Positions 42,231 through 50,306 of a stretch of DNA of 64,000 bases are shown here, in pieces. The notes beneath the pieces are model-generated. The model had not been told where the DNA came from and made no database searches. It was given only the letters and a program-made list of their open reading frames with translations. This DNA is from UBA12567 sp964598425 (lineage in GTDB: Bacteria; Planctomycetota; Phycisphaerae; Phycisphaerales; SM1A02). The stretch covers positions 1-64,000 of the forward strand of contig CAZRBV010000011.1 of assembly GCA_964598425.1 (NCBI GenBank), read 5' to 3'. Positions within the stretch are counted from its first letter, which is position 1; each line of letters starts with the position of its first letter. The position numbers and the translations under genes were made by a program.

Positions 42231-43912
42231 GATGGATTCTGATATGCCTGTGCGCCGCTTCGCTCGCGCGCGCCGCGAGTGCGGGCACCTGGATGCGGGG
42301 GGCCGTTGCGGCGGATCATGAACTTGCATCCGAGGCCGGTGTGCAGATGCTGCGTCGTGGCGGCAATGCGATTGATGCAGCCGTTGCTGTGAGCTTCACA
42401 CTCTCGGTCGTGGACCCGTTCAGTTGTGGAGTCGGCGGAGGCGGCTTCATGCTCATCTCGATCCCGGGCGAATCGGGTGAGGTGCGGAAAAACCTCGCCA
42501 TCGACTACCGCGAGACAGCACCAGCGGAGGTTGGCGCAGACTTCTATGCGGCGCTGCCAGGGACCGCGAGTCGGTATGGCGGCGCGGCGGCCGGCGTGCC
42601 GGGCATGGTGGCCGGCTTGTGGGCGGTTCATCAGCGGTGGGGAGCGCTGCCGTGGCGCGACTGCCTGGAGCCAGCCATCGCAGCGGCGACGCTAGGCACG
42701 GTTGTCGGTGGTCCGTGGCTTCATGCCGCCGAGTGGGTTGCAGGAGTGCGGGAGAAGCATCCGGAACTTGAACCCGCATCGCAATGGGTCTGGACGCACC
42801 TGTGCGGAGAGGGCTCGCTCAAGCGCGGCGATGTGATTCGGCAGCCGCAGCAGGCGGCGCTGCTCACTCGAATTGCAAATGAAGGGCCAGGCGCGTTCTA
42901 TTCAGGCGCCGTCGCAACTGACATTGCTGCAACCGCGGCCGAGTTTGGTGGTGTGCTGAGCCGTGGCGACCTGCATCGCTACGCGGTGTCGTGGGCGATT
43001 CCGCTTGAGAGCGCCCTGGTGCTTGAGAAGTACACCTTGCTCTCGATGCCGCCGCCAAGCAGTGGCGGGATCGCCATGCAGCAGATCCTTGGCATGCTTG
43101 ATCGACGGATGCAGGATGTGGCGGATCCTGGAACGCTCCGGTGGCATCACGTTCTTGTCGAAGCGATGCGAAGCGCCTTTGCCGACCGGGCGAGGTTTGG
43201 CGCCGACGGAACCCACGTCGCCGTTCCGGTTCGTGAAATGACGCACGCCACGCATCTCGACGCAGCTGCGCAGGCCATACCGCTCGATCGAGCCAGGCCG
43301 AGCGAGACGGCGGGCGTCCTGCCACCGCCGGATGACGCGGGGACGAGCCACTTCTGTGTCTACACCGCAGATGGCTGGGCGGTCTCCTGTACCGAGACCA
43401 TCAACCTCGAGTTCGGCAGTCTCGTCGGCGTGCCGCAGTGGGGGATTGTGCTCAACAACGAGATGGACGACTTTGCTACGCGGCCCGGTACTGCCAATGC
43501 CTTCGGACTCGTGCAGAGCGATCGCAATGCGCCGGCGCCTGGCAAGCGGCCGCTCAGCAGCATGTCGCCAACAATTGTGCTGGAGGGAGGCGACGTGCGA
43601 ATGCTTGCCGGGGCGTCGGGCGGTCCCCGCATCATCAACGGCACGCTGCAGGTGATTCTGAATGTCCTGCTTCGCGGGATGTCACCGGACGTAGCCCTTG
43701 CCTCACCGCGTCTGCATCATCAGTGGCTGCCCGACGTCGTGCAGTTTGAGGAGTGCTGGACGGACGACGGGATGATTGAGGCGATGGGGGCGATGGGGCA
43801 CGCCACGAAGCGAAGGCCGACAGTCGGCAAGGTGCAACTCATCGAGATCACGTCCGAAGGCATTACGCCCGCGAGTGATCCCCGTAAGGAAGGCATGCCA
43901 GCGGGGTGGTAG
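42227..43912 (+). CDS. ggt: Gamma-glutamyltransferase
   Basis: The 561-residue precursor has a signal peptide (MRWILICLCAASLARAASA). The heavy-chain start is EAGVQMLRRGGNAIDAAVAV with GVGGGGFMLI. The autocatalytic site is GTSHFCV, where Thr373 becomes the N-terminal nucleophile of the light chain. Later blocks include GSLVGVPQWGIVLNNEMDDF, PLSSMSPTIVLE and GASGGPRIINGTLQVILNV. It cleaves gamma-glutamyl bonds such as in glutathione in the periplasm. Length and motif order are normal. Coupled to the upstream TIM-barrel gene. Confidence 0.95.
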   Translation: MRWILICLCAASLARAASAGTWMRGAVAADHELASEAGVQMLRRGGNAIDAAVAVSFTLSVVDPFSCGVGGGGFMLISIPGESGEVRKNLAIDYRETAPAEVGADFYAALPGTASRYGGAAAGVPGMVAGLWAVHQRWGALPWRDCLEPAIAAATLGTVVGGPWLHAAEWVAGVREKHPELEPASQWVWTHLCGEGSLKRGDVIRQPQQAALLTRIANEGPGAFYSGAVATDIAATAAEFGGVLSRGDLHRYAVSWAIPLESALVLEKYTLLSMPPPSSGGIAMQQILGMLDRRMQDVADPGTLRWHHVLVEAMRSAFADRARFGADGTHVAVPVREMTHATHLDAAAQAIPLDRARPSETAGVLPPPDDAGTSHFCVYTADGWAVSCTETINLEFGSLVGVPQWGIVLNNEMDDFATRPGTANAFGLVQSDRNAPAPGKRPLSSMSPTIVLEGGDVRMLAGASGGPRIINGTLQVILNVLLRGMSPDVALASPRLHHQWLPDVVQFEECWTDDGMIEAMGAMGHATKRRPTVGKVQLIEITSEGITPASDPRKEGMPAGW

Positions 43913-43915
43913 CGA

Positions 43916-44482
43916 TCAGCGGGGGGAAGTCTCCTCACAGCCCCAGTCCTCGAGAATCTCGATGAGGTCGTGGACCTGCGTCTCGCCGTCGCCATTGATA
44001 TCGCCCATACAGCGGAATCCGGAGCCGCCGGTGTTGAGGTAGGTGATGAATGGAAACACGCGTTCGCCGGTCGCAAGAACCAGGGCCGGTTTCAAGACAA
44101 TATCGGTCCAGTCATCTCCGTTGATGTCGGCGGACGCCATATGGACGTATTCCCAGTCGCTGACCTCACTGCTCGGATAAGCATCCTCTGCTGCGAAGGT
44201 CTCAACGAGTGTGAACTGCCCGTTCCCCAATCCTCTGAAGACCGTGACTTCAGCTGAGGTCATGCTTGAGGTTTTGTCGCAGGCTACCGCGTCGGCAAGG
44301 CCATCCTGATCAAAGTCCGCAAATGTGGCATTGGTCATGTGCCATCCTTCAGAGTCACCGTGGTCAAAGATTGCAGGAGGCGACTGAAACCAGGCCCCCT
44401 CGCCTCGTCCAAACGCCAGCACATACAGCGGCGTCGCTATTGCTGCAGCCGCGAGGGTCAGGATCACGTGGTGTGTTCGCAT
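43916..44482 (-). CDS. Secreted FG-GAP/VCBS-like protein with single dockerin-like repeat
   Basis: A 188-residue protein with a signal peptide (MRTHHVILTLAAAAIATPLY) and calcium-loop repeats of the integrin FG-GAP type: TFADFDQDGLADAVACDK, VFRGLGNGQFTLVET and SADINGDDWTDIVLKPAL. It ends in one dockerin-like repeat, GDINGDGETQVHDLIEILED then WGC. Function is probably binding or structural. It ends four bases from the convergent gamma-glutamyltransferase gene. Confidence 0.85.
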   Translation of the reverse strand: MRTHHVILTLAAAAIATPLYVLAFGRGEGAWFQSPPAIFDHGDSEGWHMTNATFADFDQDGLADAVACDKTSSMTSAEVTVFRGLGNGQFTLVETFAAEDAYPSSEVSDWEYVHMASADINGDDWTDIVLKPALVLATGERVFPFITYLNTGGSGFRCMGDINGDGETQVHDLIEILEDWGCEETSPR

Positions 44483-44554
44483 TGGGGTACCTCCTGGAAC
44501 GGCTCAACGATACCACACGCCTCATCACTCGCTGCCACCGAATATCATGCGCCG

Positions 44555-44848
44555 ATGCCCACGTATCTGTACCAAGTCGTGACCGAGGATGACTCCGAAG
44601 GCGAGATCTTCGAGGTTGTGCAGCCGATGAGCGAGAAGCCGCTCACGAAGCACCCCGAGACCGGCGAGCCCGTGACGCGGATTCCCGCGTTGCCCAACAT
44701 CGCGGGCAAGTGGTCCGACATGAAGGGCAAGTCGCAGCTCAGCAACAAAAACCTGGATCGGCTCGGCTTCACCAAGTACGAGCGTGCGGGCGACGGGAAC
44801 TACGAAAAGAAGGCCGGTGACGGCCCCAACGTCATCTCAGCCGACTAG
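44555..44848 (+). CDS. FmdB-like small protein without zinc cysteines
   Basis: The 97-residue product starts MPTYLYQVVTEDDSEGEIFE and continues with VVQPMSEKPLTKHPETGEPV and TRIPALPNIAGKWSD. The MPTY-Y start and the position of the K-P-L-T-x-C-P-like stretch match FmdB-type regulatory zinc-ribbon proteins, but every expected Cys is replaced (no cysteine in the whole protein). So it keeps the fold outline without the metal site. It is cytosolic. Its stop codon lies at the first bases of the tandem palindromic element. Function unknown. Confidence 0.75.
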   Translation: MPTYLYQVVTEDDSEGEIFEVVQPMSEKPLTKHPETGEPVTRIPALPNIAGKWSDMKGKSQLSNKNLDRLGFTKYERAGDGNYEKKAGDGPNVISAD

Positions 44849-45062
44849 CACCGACCGCCGGTTACTTTATCTTTTGTCCTGACAACGACTTAGCGATAGT
44901 CGATTCTTGTAAACCGTTGTGGCGCAGGCATATAAAGTGACCGGCGGTCATAGTAGCACCGACCGCCGGTTACTTTATCTTTTGTTCTGACAACAACTTA
45001 GCGATGGTCGATTCTTGTAAACCGTTGTGGCGCAGGCATATAAAGTGACCGGCGGTCACTGG
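44846..45062. repeat. Tandem pair of 108-bp units bounded by 18-bp inverted repeats
   Basis: Two near-identical units with a period of 108 bases fill the whole gap between the FmdB-like gene and the convergent gene at 45063. Each unit has arms GACCGCCGGTTACTTTAT and ATAAAGTGACCGGCGGTC (unit 1: 44853-44870 and 44932-44949; unit 2: 44961-44978 and 45040-45057), complementary at 17 of 18 positions, the odd pair being a wobble. The loop is 61 bases and more AT-rich than the surroundings. The loops differ by three transitions. CTAG occurs at both outer ends (44845-44848, 45063-45066), compatible with a 4-bp target duplication. It could be a MITE-like element, a duplicated bidirectional terminator or a structured RNA. 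There is no coding capacity. Confidence 0.85.
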
Positions 45063-46319
45063 CTAGTTGCAGGGGCCCCATTCTGAGAGCAGGTTGAGCA
45101 GGTCGTTGACGTCGATGGTGCCGTCGAGGGTGGCGTCGTGTGAGCACGTGTCGAGGTGGTCGTGGATGACCGCGAGGTCGACGGCGTCGACGATGCCGTC
45201 GTAGTTGATGTCGGCGGCAGTGGTCGCGAGTGTGGGGACGCACTTTGATGCATCGCCGCACGCTCCGGTTGGAGTACATGCGGCGCCACCGGTCACTTGC
45301 GCGCCGTCTCTGAAGCAGCTCAACCACTGGTAACTGTGCAAAATGAATGCTCCCGCGGGGTGGAATTTCTGCTGCTGCGCAGGCGTCATCATGTCCCAGC
45401 CTTCAGTCATCGCCTGCATGAGGAAGTTGCGGCGATATGTCTGCGGGTCGGATGACTGGGGATGGTTGTAGATGCCTGTTGTTCCGAACGAAATCTTGTA
45501 GCACGAGCCGCCGATGGCGGCGCCGCCCATGCCGAGCTCAAGGGCGATTGCGCAGTGTTTGCCGCTTGGAACTGTGTCTGCCAGAGCAAGCCCCCACTTC
45601 ATGAATCCGTCGGCGCACAGGGCGGTGTCGGTGCCGATGCACGGAGTCGAGAAACAAGGCAGGTTTCGATAAGCCATCACGATGAGCGTGTCGATGTCGC
45701 TCCAGACGTCCGCGATGAGGCCCTCGGCGATGAGATCATTCTGAACCGCCATCGAGATGAAACCGGAAAGTGTTGCGTAGACAGCTGGAGTTCCGCTGTT
45801 GTGCTGCTGAATGAGATCGGCGACGCCACCGATCATGGCTGCCCATTCGGCGGCGGTCGTTGATCCCTTTGGCTCGACGTCCAGATTGATGTCGATCGTT
45901 GGTCCCTGCGGGCCGATGTTGGTCGTCAGCGTTGCCGCCGAGACCTCAAGGTAGTCGAGGATGGTTGTGACGTTGGCTTGCACAGTGCTCGTGTCACCCT
46001 GCCAATCGGTATCGCCATAGTTGAGTGAGATCGTGTGCCCGGATGCATCGACATCTGAGAGGTAGGCGTCGACCTGTGAGTAATTGGCGCCGCCCTGAAT
46101 CGTGTCGGCGACCTCCTGGATGATCCATCCGTTGGCGACCGATGGAGCGGTGGGGGCGGCGGTGAATGCAACGAAATCTGCACGCTCGGAGTCGAACATG
46201 ATGGGCTGCGTGAGCCAGTTCATCATGCCGATGCCGAATGGGGTCGATCCTTCGGCGGACGAAGCTGCGATGAGTACGGCTACCGCTGCCGGTCGTATGA
46301 GTGTGAGAATTGGCTGCAT
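45063..46319 (-). CDS. Secreted TIM-barrel-like protein with dockerin-like tail
   Basis: The ATG at 46319 has AAAGGGA upstream and a signal peptide (MQPILTLIRPAAVAVLIAAS). The 418-residue body has barrel-like strands: FGIGMMNWLTQP, GHTISLNYGDTDWQ, GPTIDINLDVEPKG, TPAVYATLSGFIS, DIDTLIVMAYRNLP and HCAIALELGMGG. The acidic DINLDVEP strand end and the late Tyr/Trp (GWDMMTP, ILHSYQWL) recall GH18-type glycoside hydrolases, but the DxxDxDxE motif is not there, so I do not claim chitinase. It ends with dockerin-like repeats (DINYDGIVDAVDLAVIHDHL and DGTIDVNDLLNLLSEWGPC). Confidence 0.8.
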   Translation of the reverse strand: MQPILTLIRPAAVAVLIAASSAEGSTPFGIGMMNWLTQPIMFDSERADFVAFTAAPTAPSVANGWIIQEVADTIQGGANYSQVDAYLSDVDASGHTISLNYGDTDWQGDTSTVQANVTTILDYLEVSAATLTTNIGPQGPTIDINLDVEPKGSTTAAEWAAMIGGVADLIQQHNSGTPAVYATLSGFISMAVQNDLIAEGLIADVWSDIDTLIVMAYRNLPCFSTPCIGTDTALCADGFMKWGLALADTVPSGKHCAIALELGMGGAAIGGSCYKISFGTTGIYNHPQSSDPQTYRRNFLMQAMTEGWDMMTPAQQQKFHPAGAFILHSYQWLSCFRDGAQVTGGAACTPTGACGDASKCVPTLATTAADINYDGIVDAVDLAVIHDHLDTCSHDATLDGTIDVNDLLNLLSEWGPCN

Positions 46320-46420
46320 GATTGATTCCCTTTGCGGCAAGTATGGCTCCTGAGCGCCGAGTGGGTACGTGGAAATCCGTCAATTCTGGTGGGGCCTTGT
46401 TGGGATCCGTTGGGATGCCT

Positions 46421-46468
46421 AAAAAACGAAGCCGGGAGTCGGGCCAGCGACTGGCCTCGACTCCCGGC
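46421..46468 (-). terminator. Rho-independent terminator after tsf
   Basis: An 11-bp stem (GCCGGGAGTCG / CGACTCCCGGC at 46431-46441 and 46458-46468) encloses a second hairpin (GGCCAG / CTGGCC). On the minus strand it is followed by TTCGTTTTTT. It starts 19 bases after the tsf stop and ends the rpsB-tsf transcript. Confidence 0.9.
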
Positions 46469-46487
46469 AATCGATGCTTGATCGCAC

Positions 46488-47282
46488 TCAGCCCCCCAGC
46501 GTGTACCGCACGAAGTTCGTGATCGTGCAGCCATCGGGAAGGATGTCTTCGACGGTCTGACTCTCATCCAGCACGTACTTCTGCTTGATGAGGGTGTTCT
46601 CTTCGAGGAACTTGCGGACCTTGCCCTCGGACATCTTCTGGGCGATCTCCTCGGGCTTGCCCGATTCCTTGGCCTCTTCGATGGCTTTGGCGCGAATCTC
46701 GTCGAGCTTCTCGGCAGGGACGTCATCCGGGTTGATCGCGGCCGGATCATAGAACGTGATGTGCTGGCAGATGCCCTTGAGCGTGTCGGCGTCCGCGGCG
46801 CCCTCAACCTGCAGGAGGCACCCACGCTTGCCATCATGGTGGACGTACTGGCCAAAGTTGCCCCCCTCGAGCTTCTCACCGCGTGCAAAGTTGGTGTTCT
46901 CTCCGGTCTTCACGCGGATATTGTCGATGGCGGCGGTCATCTCGTCGGTGACTTCGATCTTGCCCGCAGGGCAGCCCATCGCCGACGCAATCACGGTGTT
47001 CATCATGTCAATGAACTCGTCATTGCGAGCGGTGAAGTCGGTCTCGGTGAGGACTTCGACGATCGCGGCGCATCCGTCTCCAACCTCGATGGCGACCCGG
47101 CCTTCGCCGGTTGTTCGCTCGGTGCGAGTATCCATCTTGCCCTTTCGCTTGGCGCGAATCCATTCCTCGGCGGCGGTCATGTCGCCATCGTTGGCGGCGA
47201 GGGCTTGCTTGCAGTCCATCATGCCCAGGCCAGTCTTCTGGCGAAGGGTCATCACGTCTTTGGCGGCAATGGTCACGGTCAT
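46488..47282 (-). CDS. tsf: Translation elongation factor Ts
   Basis: The 264-residue protein has the EF-Ts UBA-like start (DVMTLRQKTGLGMMDCKQAL, AANDGDMTAAEEWIRAKRKG), the TDF motif (EVLTETDFTARNDEF) and a dimerisation domain with NTNFARGEKLEGGNFGQYVH. It exchanges GDP for GTP on EF-Tu. It follows rpsB by 41 bases, the classical order, and a strong terminator follows. Confidence 0.97.
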   Translation of the reverse strand: MTVTIAAKDVMTLRQKTGLGMMDCKQALAANDGDMTAAEEWIRAKRKGKMDTRTERTTGEGRVAIEVGDGCAAIVEVLTETDFTARNDEFIDMMNTVIASAMGCPAGKIEVTDEMTAAIDNIRVKTGENTNFARGEKLEGGNFGQYVHHDGKRGCLLQVEGAADADTLKGICQHITFYDPAAINPDDVPAEKLDEIRAKAIEEAKESGKPEEIAQKMSEGKVRKFLEENTLIKQKYVLDESQTVEDILPDGCTITNFVRYTLGG

Positions 47283-47323
47283 GTCTCCGATTGAATCTCG
47301 TAGGGGTCTGTGCCCCGGGAGGG

Positions 47324-48169
47324 TCAGTTGCTGGTGTCGGTCGCGGCTGCTGCGGCGACTTCCTCTTCGTTTGTTGGAGTCTCGGCGGGCGCATCGGCGG
47401 CGAATGCGACGCGGCTCGATCGCTTGCGAGGCTTGTCGTCTGCTGGAGCGTCTCCGGCGTCATCGGCACCTTCAGCAGCTGCGGTTCGGGCAGCAAGGCC
47501 ATCGCGGACAGCGGCCGTGAACTCACGCATGACAACCTCAATGCTCCGCATGGAATCATCGTTGCCGGGAACGGGGATGTCGCAGTCGCCGGGGTTGCCA
47601 TCGGTATCGATCAGGGCGACCGTCGGAATTCGCAAGGTGCGGGCTTCGCGGAGGGCGTTGGTTTCTCGGTTGGTGTCAATGACGACAACCGCGCCGGGCA
47701 ACTTGTTCATGTTGCGGATGCCTTGCAGGTTGCGAGTGATTTTTCGCTTCTCCCGCATGAGCTGCGAGGTCATTTTCTTGGAGTAGGTTTCGATCTCGCC
47801 TGACTCGACGAGTTTCTCAAGCTCAACCAATCGCTTGAGGCGTTCGCGGATCGTGCGGAAGTTGGTCAGCGTGCCGCCGAGCCAGCGTTCCGTGACCCAT
47901 GGCATTCCGACTTCGGTTGCGTAGTGCTCAACCGAACCCTTCGCCTGTCGCTTCGTCCCGACGAAGACGACGTCGCGGCCGCTCGCCACCGTTTTGGTGA
48001 TGAACTTCTTGGCAAGCAGCAGCCCGCGAACAGTCTCGCGGATGTCAATAATGTGGATGCGGTTCCGCTGGCCCCAGATATAGGGCTTCATGCGGGGGTC
48101 CCAGGCACTTCGTCGTTGCCCGAAGTGGATACCTGCGTCGAGAAGATCCTGAACAAGATTGTCAGACAT
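47324..48169 (-). CDS. rpsB: 30S ribosomal protein S2
   Basis: From the ATG at 48169 the protein is 281 residues: LLDAGIHFGQRRSAWDPRMK, YIWGQRNRIHIIDIRETVRG, VVFVGTKRQAKGSVEHYATE, ERWLGGTLTNFRTIRERLKR, KLPGAVVVIDTNRETNALRE and GIPVPGNDDS-like IPVPGNDDSMRSIEVV. Those are S2 signatures. A 49-codon upstream extension of the frame has no S2 similarity. There is an extra acidic/Ala-rich C-terminal tail of about 55 residues with a basic patch (PRKRSSR), longer than E. coli S2 (241). Confidence 0.97.
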   Translation of the reverse strand: MSDNLVQDLLDAGIHFGQRRSAWDPRMKPYIWGQRNRIHIIDIRETVRGLLLAKKFITKTVASGRDVVFVGTKRQAKGSVEHYATEVGMPWVTERWLGGTLTNFRTIRERLKRLVELEKLVESGEIETYSKKMTSQLMREKRKITRNLQGIRNMNKLPGAVVVIDTNRETNALREARTLRIPTVALIDTDGNPGDCDIPVPGNDDSMRSIEVVMREFTAAVRDGLAARTAAAEGADDAGDAPADDKPRKRSSRVAFAADAPAETPTNEEEVAAAAATDTSN

Positions 48170-48361
48170 GTATCGCGCTCTCTCGTGCAGCGTCACCGAC
48201 GAGCCGTTGTGCGGGGTCCTTGTGAGGAACGGTCGTCCGGGGGACGCTTCAAGGTGCCGGCCGAGGCCGGCGAAATCGTGAAGGGTTGGGGACGCTCCCG
48301 CACAGAGGCGAACCAACCAGCGAACCCGCCACCACGCGGTGGCGAGCCAAGACCGGCAAGT
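48170..48361 (-). other. rpsB leader and pyrC end region
   Basis: This 192-base gap lies between the pyrC stop and the rpsB start. A 7-bp hairpin (CGCCACC / GGTGGCG, loop ACGC) at 48327-48344 is a weak candidate for a pyrC terminator. The rest should carry the rpsB promoter and leader. I could not identify a known ribosomal-protein leader structure. Confidence 0.4.
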
Positions 48362-49702
48362 TTATCGAACCTCGGCTCGGTCTTCAATGGCTGAATCGGC
48401 CCGATCGCCAGCTCTCTGATGTCGAATGTGACCAGCGACGATGGTTGCGACGGCCTGGCCTTGCACGGATCGGCCTGCGAAGGGGCAATTCCGGCCTGCA
48501 GAGTGGAATTCGGCGGGATCGATGGCCCATTCGGCATTCGGGTCGATGACGGTGATGTCTGCCGGGCCGCCCGTTTCCAGCCGTCCCAGCCCCAGATGGC
48601 TGAGTCCAGCGACCGCAGCAGGCTCGCAGGTCATCATTCGCAGCATGCCCGGCCAATCGAGTACACCGCCATCGATGAGCGCTTCTCGGTAGAGGGCGAG
48701 CGCGCACTCAAGGCCGACCATGCCGAAGGCAGCCGATGTGAAGTCCGTGTCCTTGGTATGCGCGGGATGTGGTGCATGATCCGTTGCGAGTACGGTCACG
48801 ATGCCTTCGGCGATGCCACGCTTGAGCGCTTCGATGTCGGCGGCCGTGCGGAGCGGGGGATTGACTTTCGCCAGCGTGTTCCAGTCGTCGCAGGAGTCTT
48901 CGGTCAGCAGCAGGTGATGCGGCGAGGCTTCGCCGGTTGCAGGCTGCCCTTCGGCCCGCGCTTCGCGGAGCGCATCGATACTCTCCGCCACGCTGAGATG
49001 CTGGGCGTGGTACCGGGCACCGATGGACCGATTGAGCACGAGGTCACGGCGCAACATGATCTCTTCAGCTTCTCGGGGCCATCCGCCGAGCCCAAGTCGG
49101 GTGGCGAGCGGTCCGGCGTTCATGGCTGCGCCGCGGGTGAGTGTCGGGTCCTGACAGTGCTGCATGAAGACCGAATCGGCAGCTGCAACGAGCGAGAGGA
49201 TCCGCTTCATGGTGCCGCTGTCTGAGATGCCGTCGCCGTCATCCGAGATCGCCACCGCGCCAGCTTCGACGAGCTCGAGAATAGGTGCCACCGTCTCGCC
49301 CATTCGCCCGATCGTGCCGCACGCGACTGGGAAGACGCGAGCAAGCCCGGCCTGGGCAGTGCGGTGATGAATGCTCTCCACAACTGTTCGGCAGTCAATG
49401 GCTGGCGTTGTATTTGGCATGCAGCAGACTGTTGTGAATCCGCCGGCAACGGCACCCGCGGCGCCGGTTGCGATCGTCTCTTCGTGATGCCCGCTCGTGT
49501 CCGGATCGCGGAAGTGCACGTGAATGTCAAGAAGACCTGGCGCCACGATGCACCCTTCACAGTCGATGCGGGGCGCATCGGACGCGATTGACTCGGGTGA
49601 TAGTGCCGCGATCACGCCGTCTCGGACGAGGACGTCGCCGGTGTGATCGAGTTCGCTGGCCGGGTCGATGATCCGGCCGCCGGTAAGCAGCAGATCGGTC
49701 AT
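48362..49702 (-). CDS. pyrC: Dihydroorotase
   Basis: The ATG at 49702 gives 446 residues: MTDLLLTGGRIIDPASELDH, then VAPGLLDIHVHFRDP with the metal-binding His61 and His63, GFTTVCCMPNTTPAID, GEASPHHLLLTED, LAKVNPPLR and VTVLATDHAPH with the catalytic Asp. This is the type I (amidohydrolase, PyrC/AllB-like) form. It closes the dihydroorotate ring in pyrimidine synthesis. No aspartate carbamoyltransferase gene is adjacent. The C-terminus (GHIRHQRAGDRADSAIEDRA) is a short non-conserved tail. Confidence 0.93.
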   Translation of the reverse strand: MTDLLLTGGRIIDPASELDHTGDVLVRDGVIAALSPESIASDAPRIDCEGCIVAPGLLDIHVHFRDPDTSGHHEETIATGAAGAVAGGFTTVCCMPNTTPAIDCRTVVESIHHRTAQAGLARVFPVACGTIGRMGETVAPILELVEAGAVAISDDGDGISDSGTMKRILSLVAAADSVFMQHCQDPTLTRGAAMNAGPLATRLGLGGWPREAEEIMLRRDLVLNRSIGARYHAQHLSVAESIDALREARAEGQPATGEASPHHLLLTEDSCDDWNTLAKVNPPLRTAADIEALKRGIAEGIVTVLATDHAPHPAHTKDTDFTSAAFGMVGLECALALYREALIDGGVLDWPGMLRMMTCEPAAVAGLSHLGLGRLETGGPADITVIDPNAEWAIDPAEFHSAGRNCPFAGRSVQGQAVATIVAGHIRHQRAGDRADSAIEDRAEVR

Positions 49703-49737
49703 GGTGTGCATAGTACGGTTCGGCGCCGCACAAAGCA

Positions 49738-49770
49738 GCATCGCCCGAGACGAGATGTCTCGGGCGATGC
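49738..49770 (-). terminator. Hairpin terminator after the Cys/Lys-rich lipoprotein gene
   Basis: A 14-bp perfect stem GCATCGCCCGAGAC / GTCTCGGGCGATGC with a 5-base loop lies 37 bases past the lipoprotein stop, followed on the minus strand by TGCTTTGTG. Confidence 0.8.
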
Positions 49771-49807
49771 AATGAGTCTGATGTGTTCAGTCAGAGAGTG
49801 ACCGAAA

Positions 49808-50122
49808 TCACTTCTTCTTGCCAGCGCAGCACGGTGAGGTGCCTTTGGCCTTCGCAGCAGCAGCAGCAGCAGCCTTGGGGCAGCCACCGGCGGCCTTGGC
49901 CTTGTTGCAGCCAGCGGCCTTGGCCTTTTCGCAGTCGGCCTTGGCCTTCTCGCATTCTGCCTTCGACTTCCCAGCACAAGCGGCCGGATCGGGGCACTTG
50001 GACTTGTCGGCGCAGCATGCGGGCGTGTCGATCGCGCCAGGGCTGGCGGTCGAGGCCTTCTGGTTGCAGCCAGCGAGCAGGGCGGCAACGCCCAGAGCAG
50101 CGGTCAAAGCGAGGGTCTTCAT
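49808..50122 (-). CDS. Small Cys/Lys/Ala-rich lipoprotein
   Basis: A 104-residue protein with a lipoprotein signal ending LLAGC (Cys19). The rest is low complexity: Cys residues spaced in PACCADKSKCPDPAACAGK, SKAECEKAKADCEKAKAAGC, an Ala run and CCAGKKK at the end. It has a dozen or so cysteines in about 85 mature residues. No family is recognised. Metal binding or disulfide cross-linking at the envelope is a reasonable guess. It has its own terminator and a divergent promoter region shared with uvrC. Confidence 0.8.
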   Translation of the reverse strand: MKTLALTAALGVAALLAGCNQKASTASPGAIDTPACCADKSKCPDPAACAGKSKAECEKAKADCEKAKAAGCNKAKAAGGCPKAAAAAAAKAKGTSPCCAGKKK

Positions 50123-50306
50123 TGAACTTGTCTCCTGAGTGAATAAGCTTCTGGATCACCAGAGGTAGCCGCTCACTCTAGCGGATTCCGGGCGAGGGGT
50201 CACGCGCCGTTACCGGAATCAGCCAATACGCCCGTACGGGGCTCATAGGAGGATCTTTGGTGCCAGATTGCGAGTGGCAGGGCCGTTTGAGCCTACGATC
50301 GCCGCC

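Noticed and set aside
40632..42329. A 565-residue minus-strand protein
   Set aside because: Only the last 205 residues resemble a family (DUF4442). The rest is antisense to a well-supported TIM-barrel gene with a good ribosome site.
44846..45062. A short CRISPR array
   Set aside because: Only two units of 108 bp, nearly identical throughout with internal inverted ends; no short repeats alternating with unique spacers.
45063..46319. A GH18 chitinase
   Set aside because: The barrel-like pattern is suggestive, but the catalytic DxxDxDxE motif is not present.
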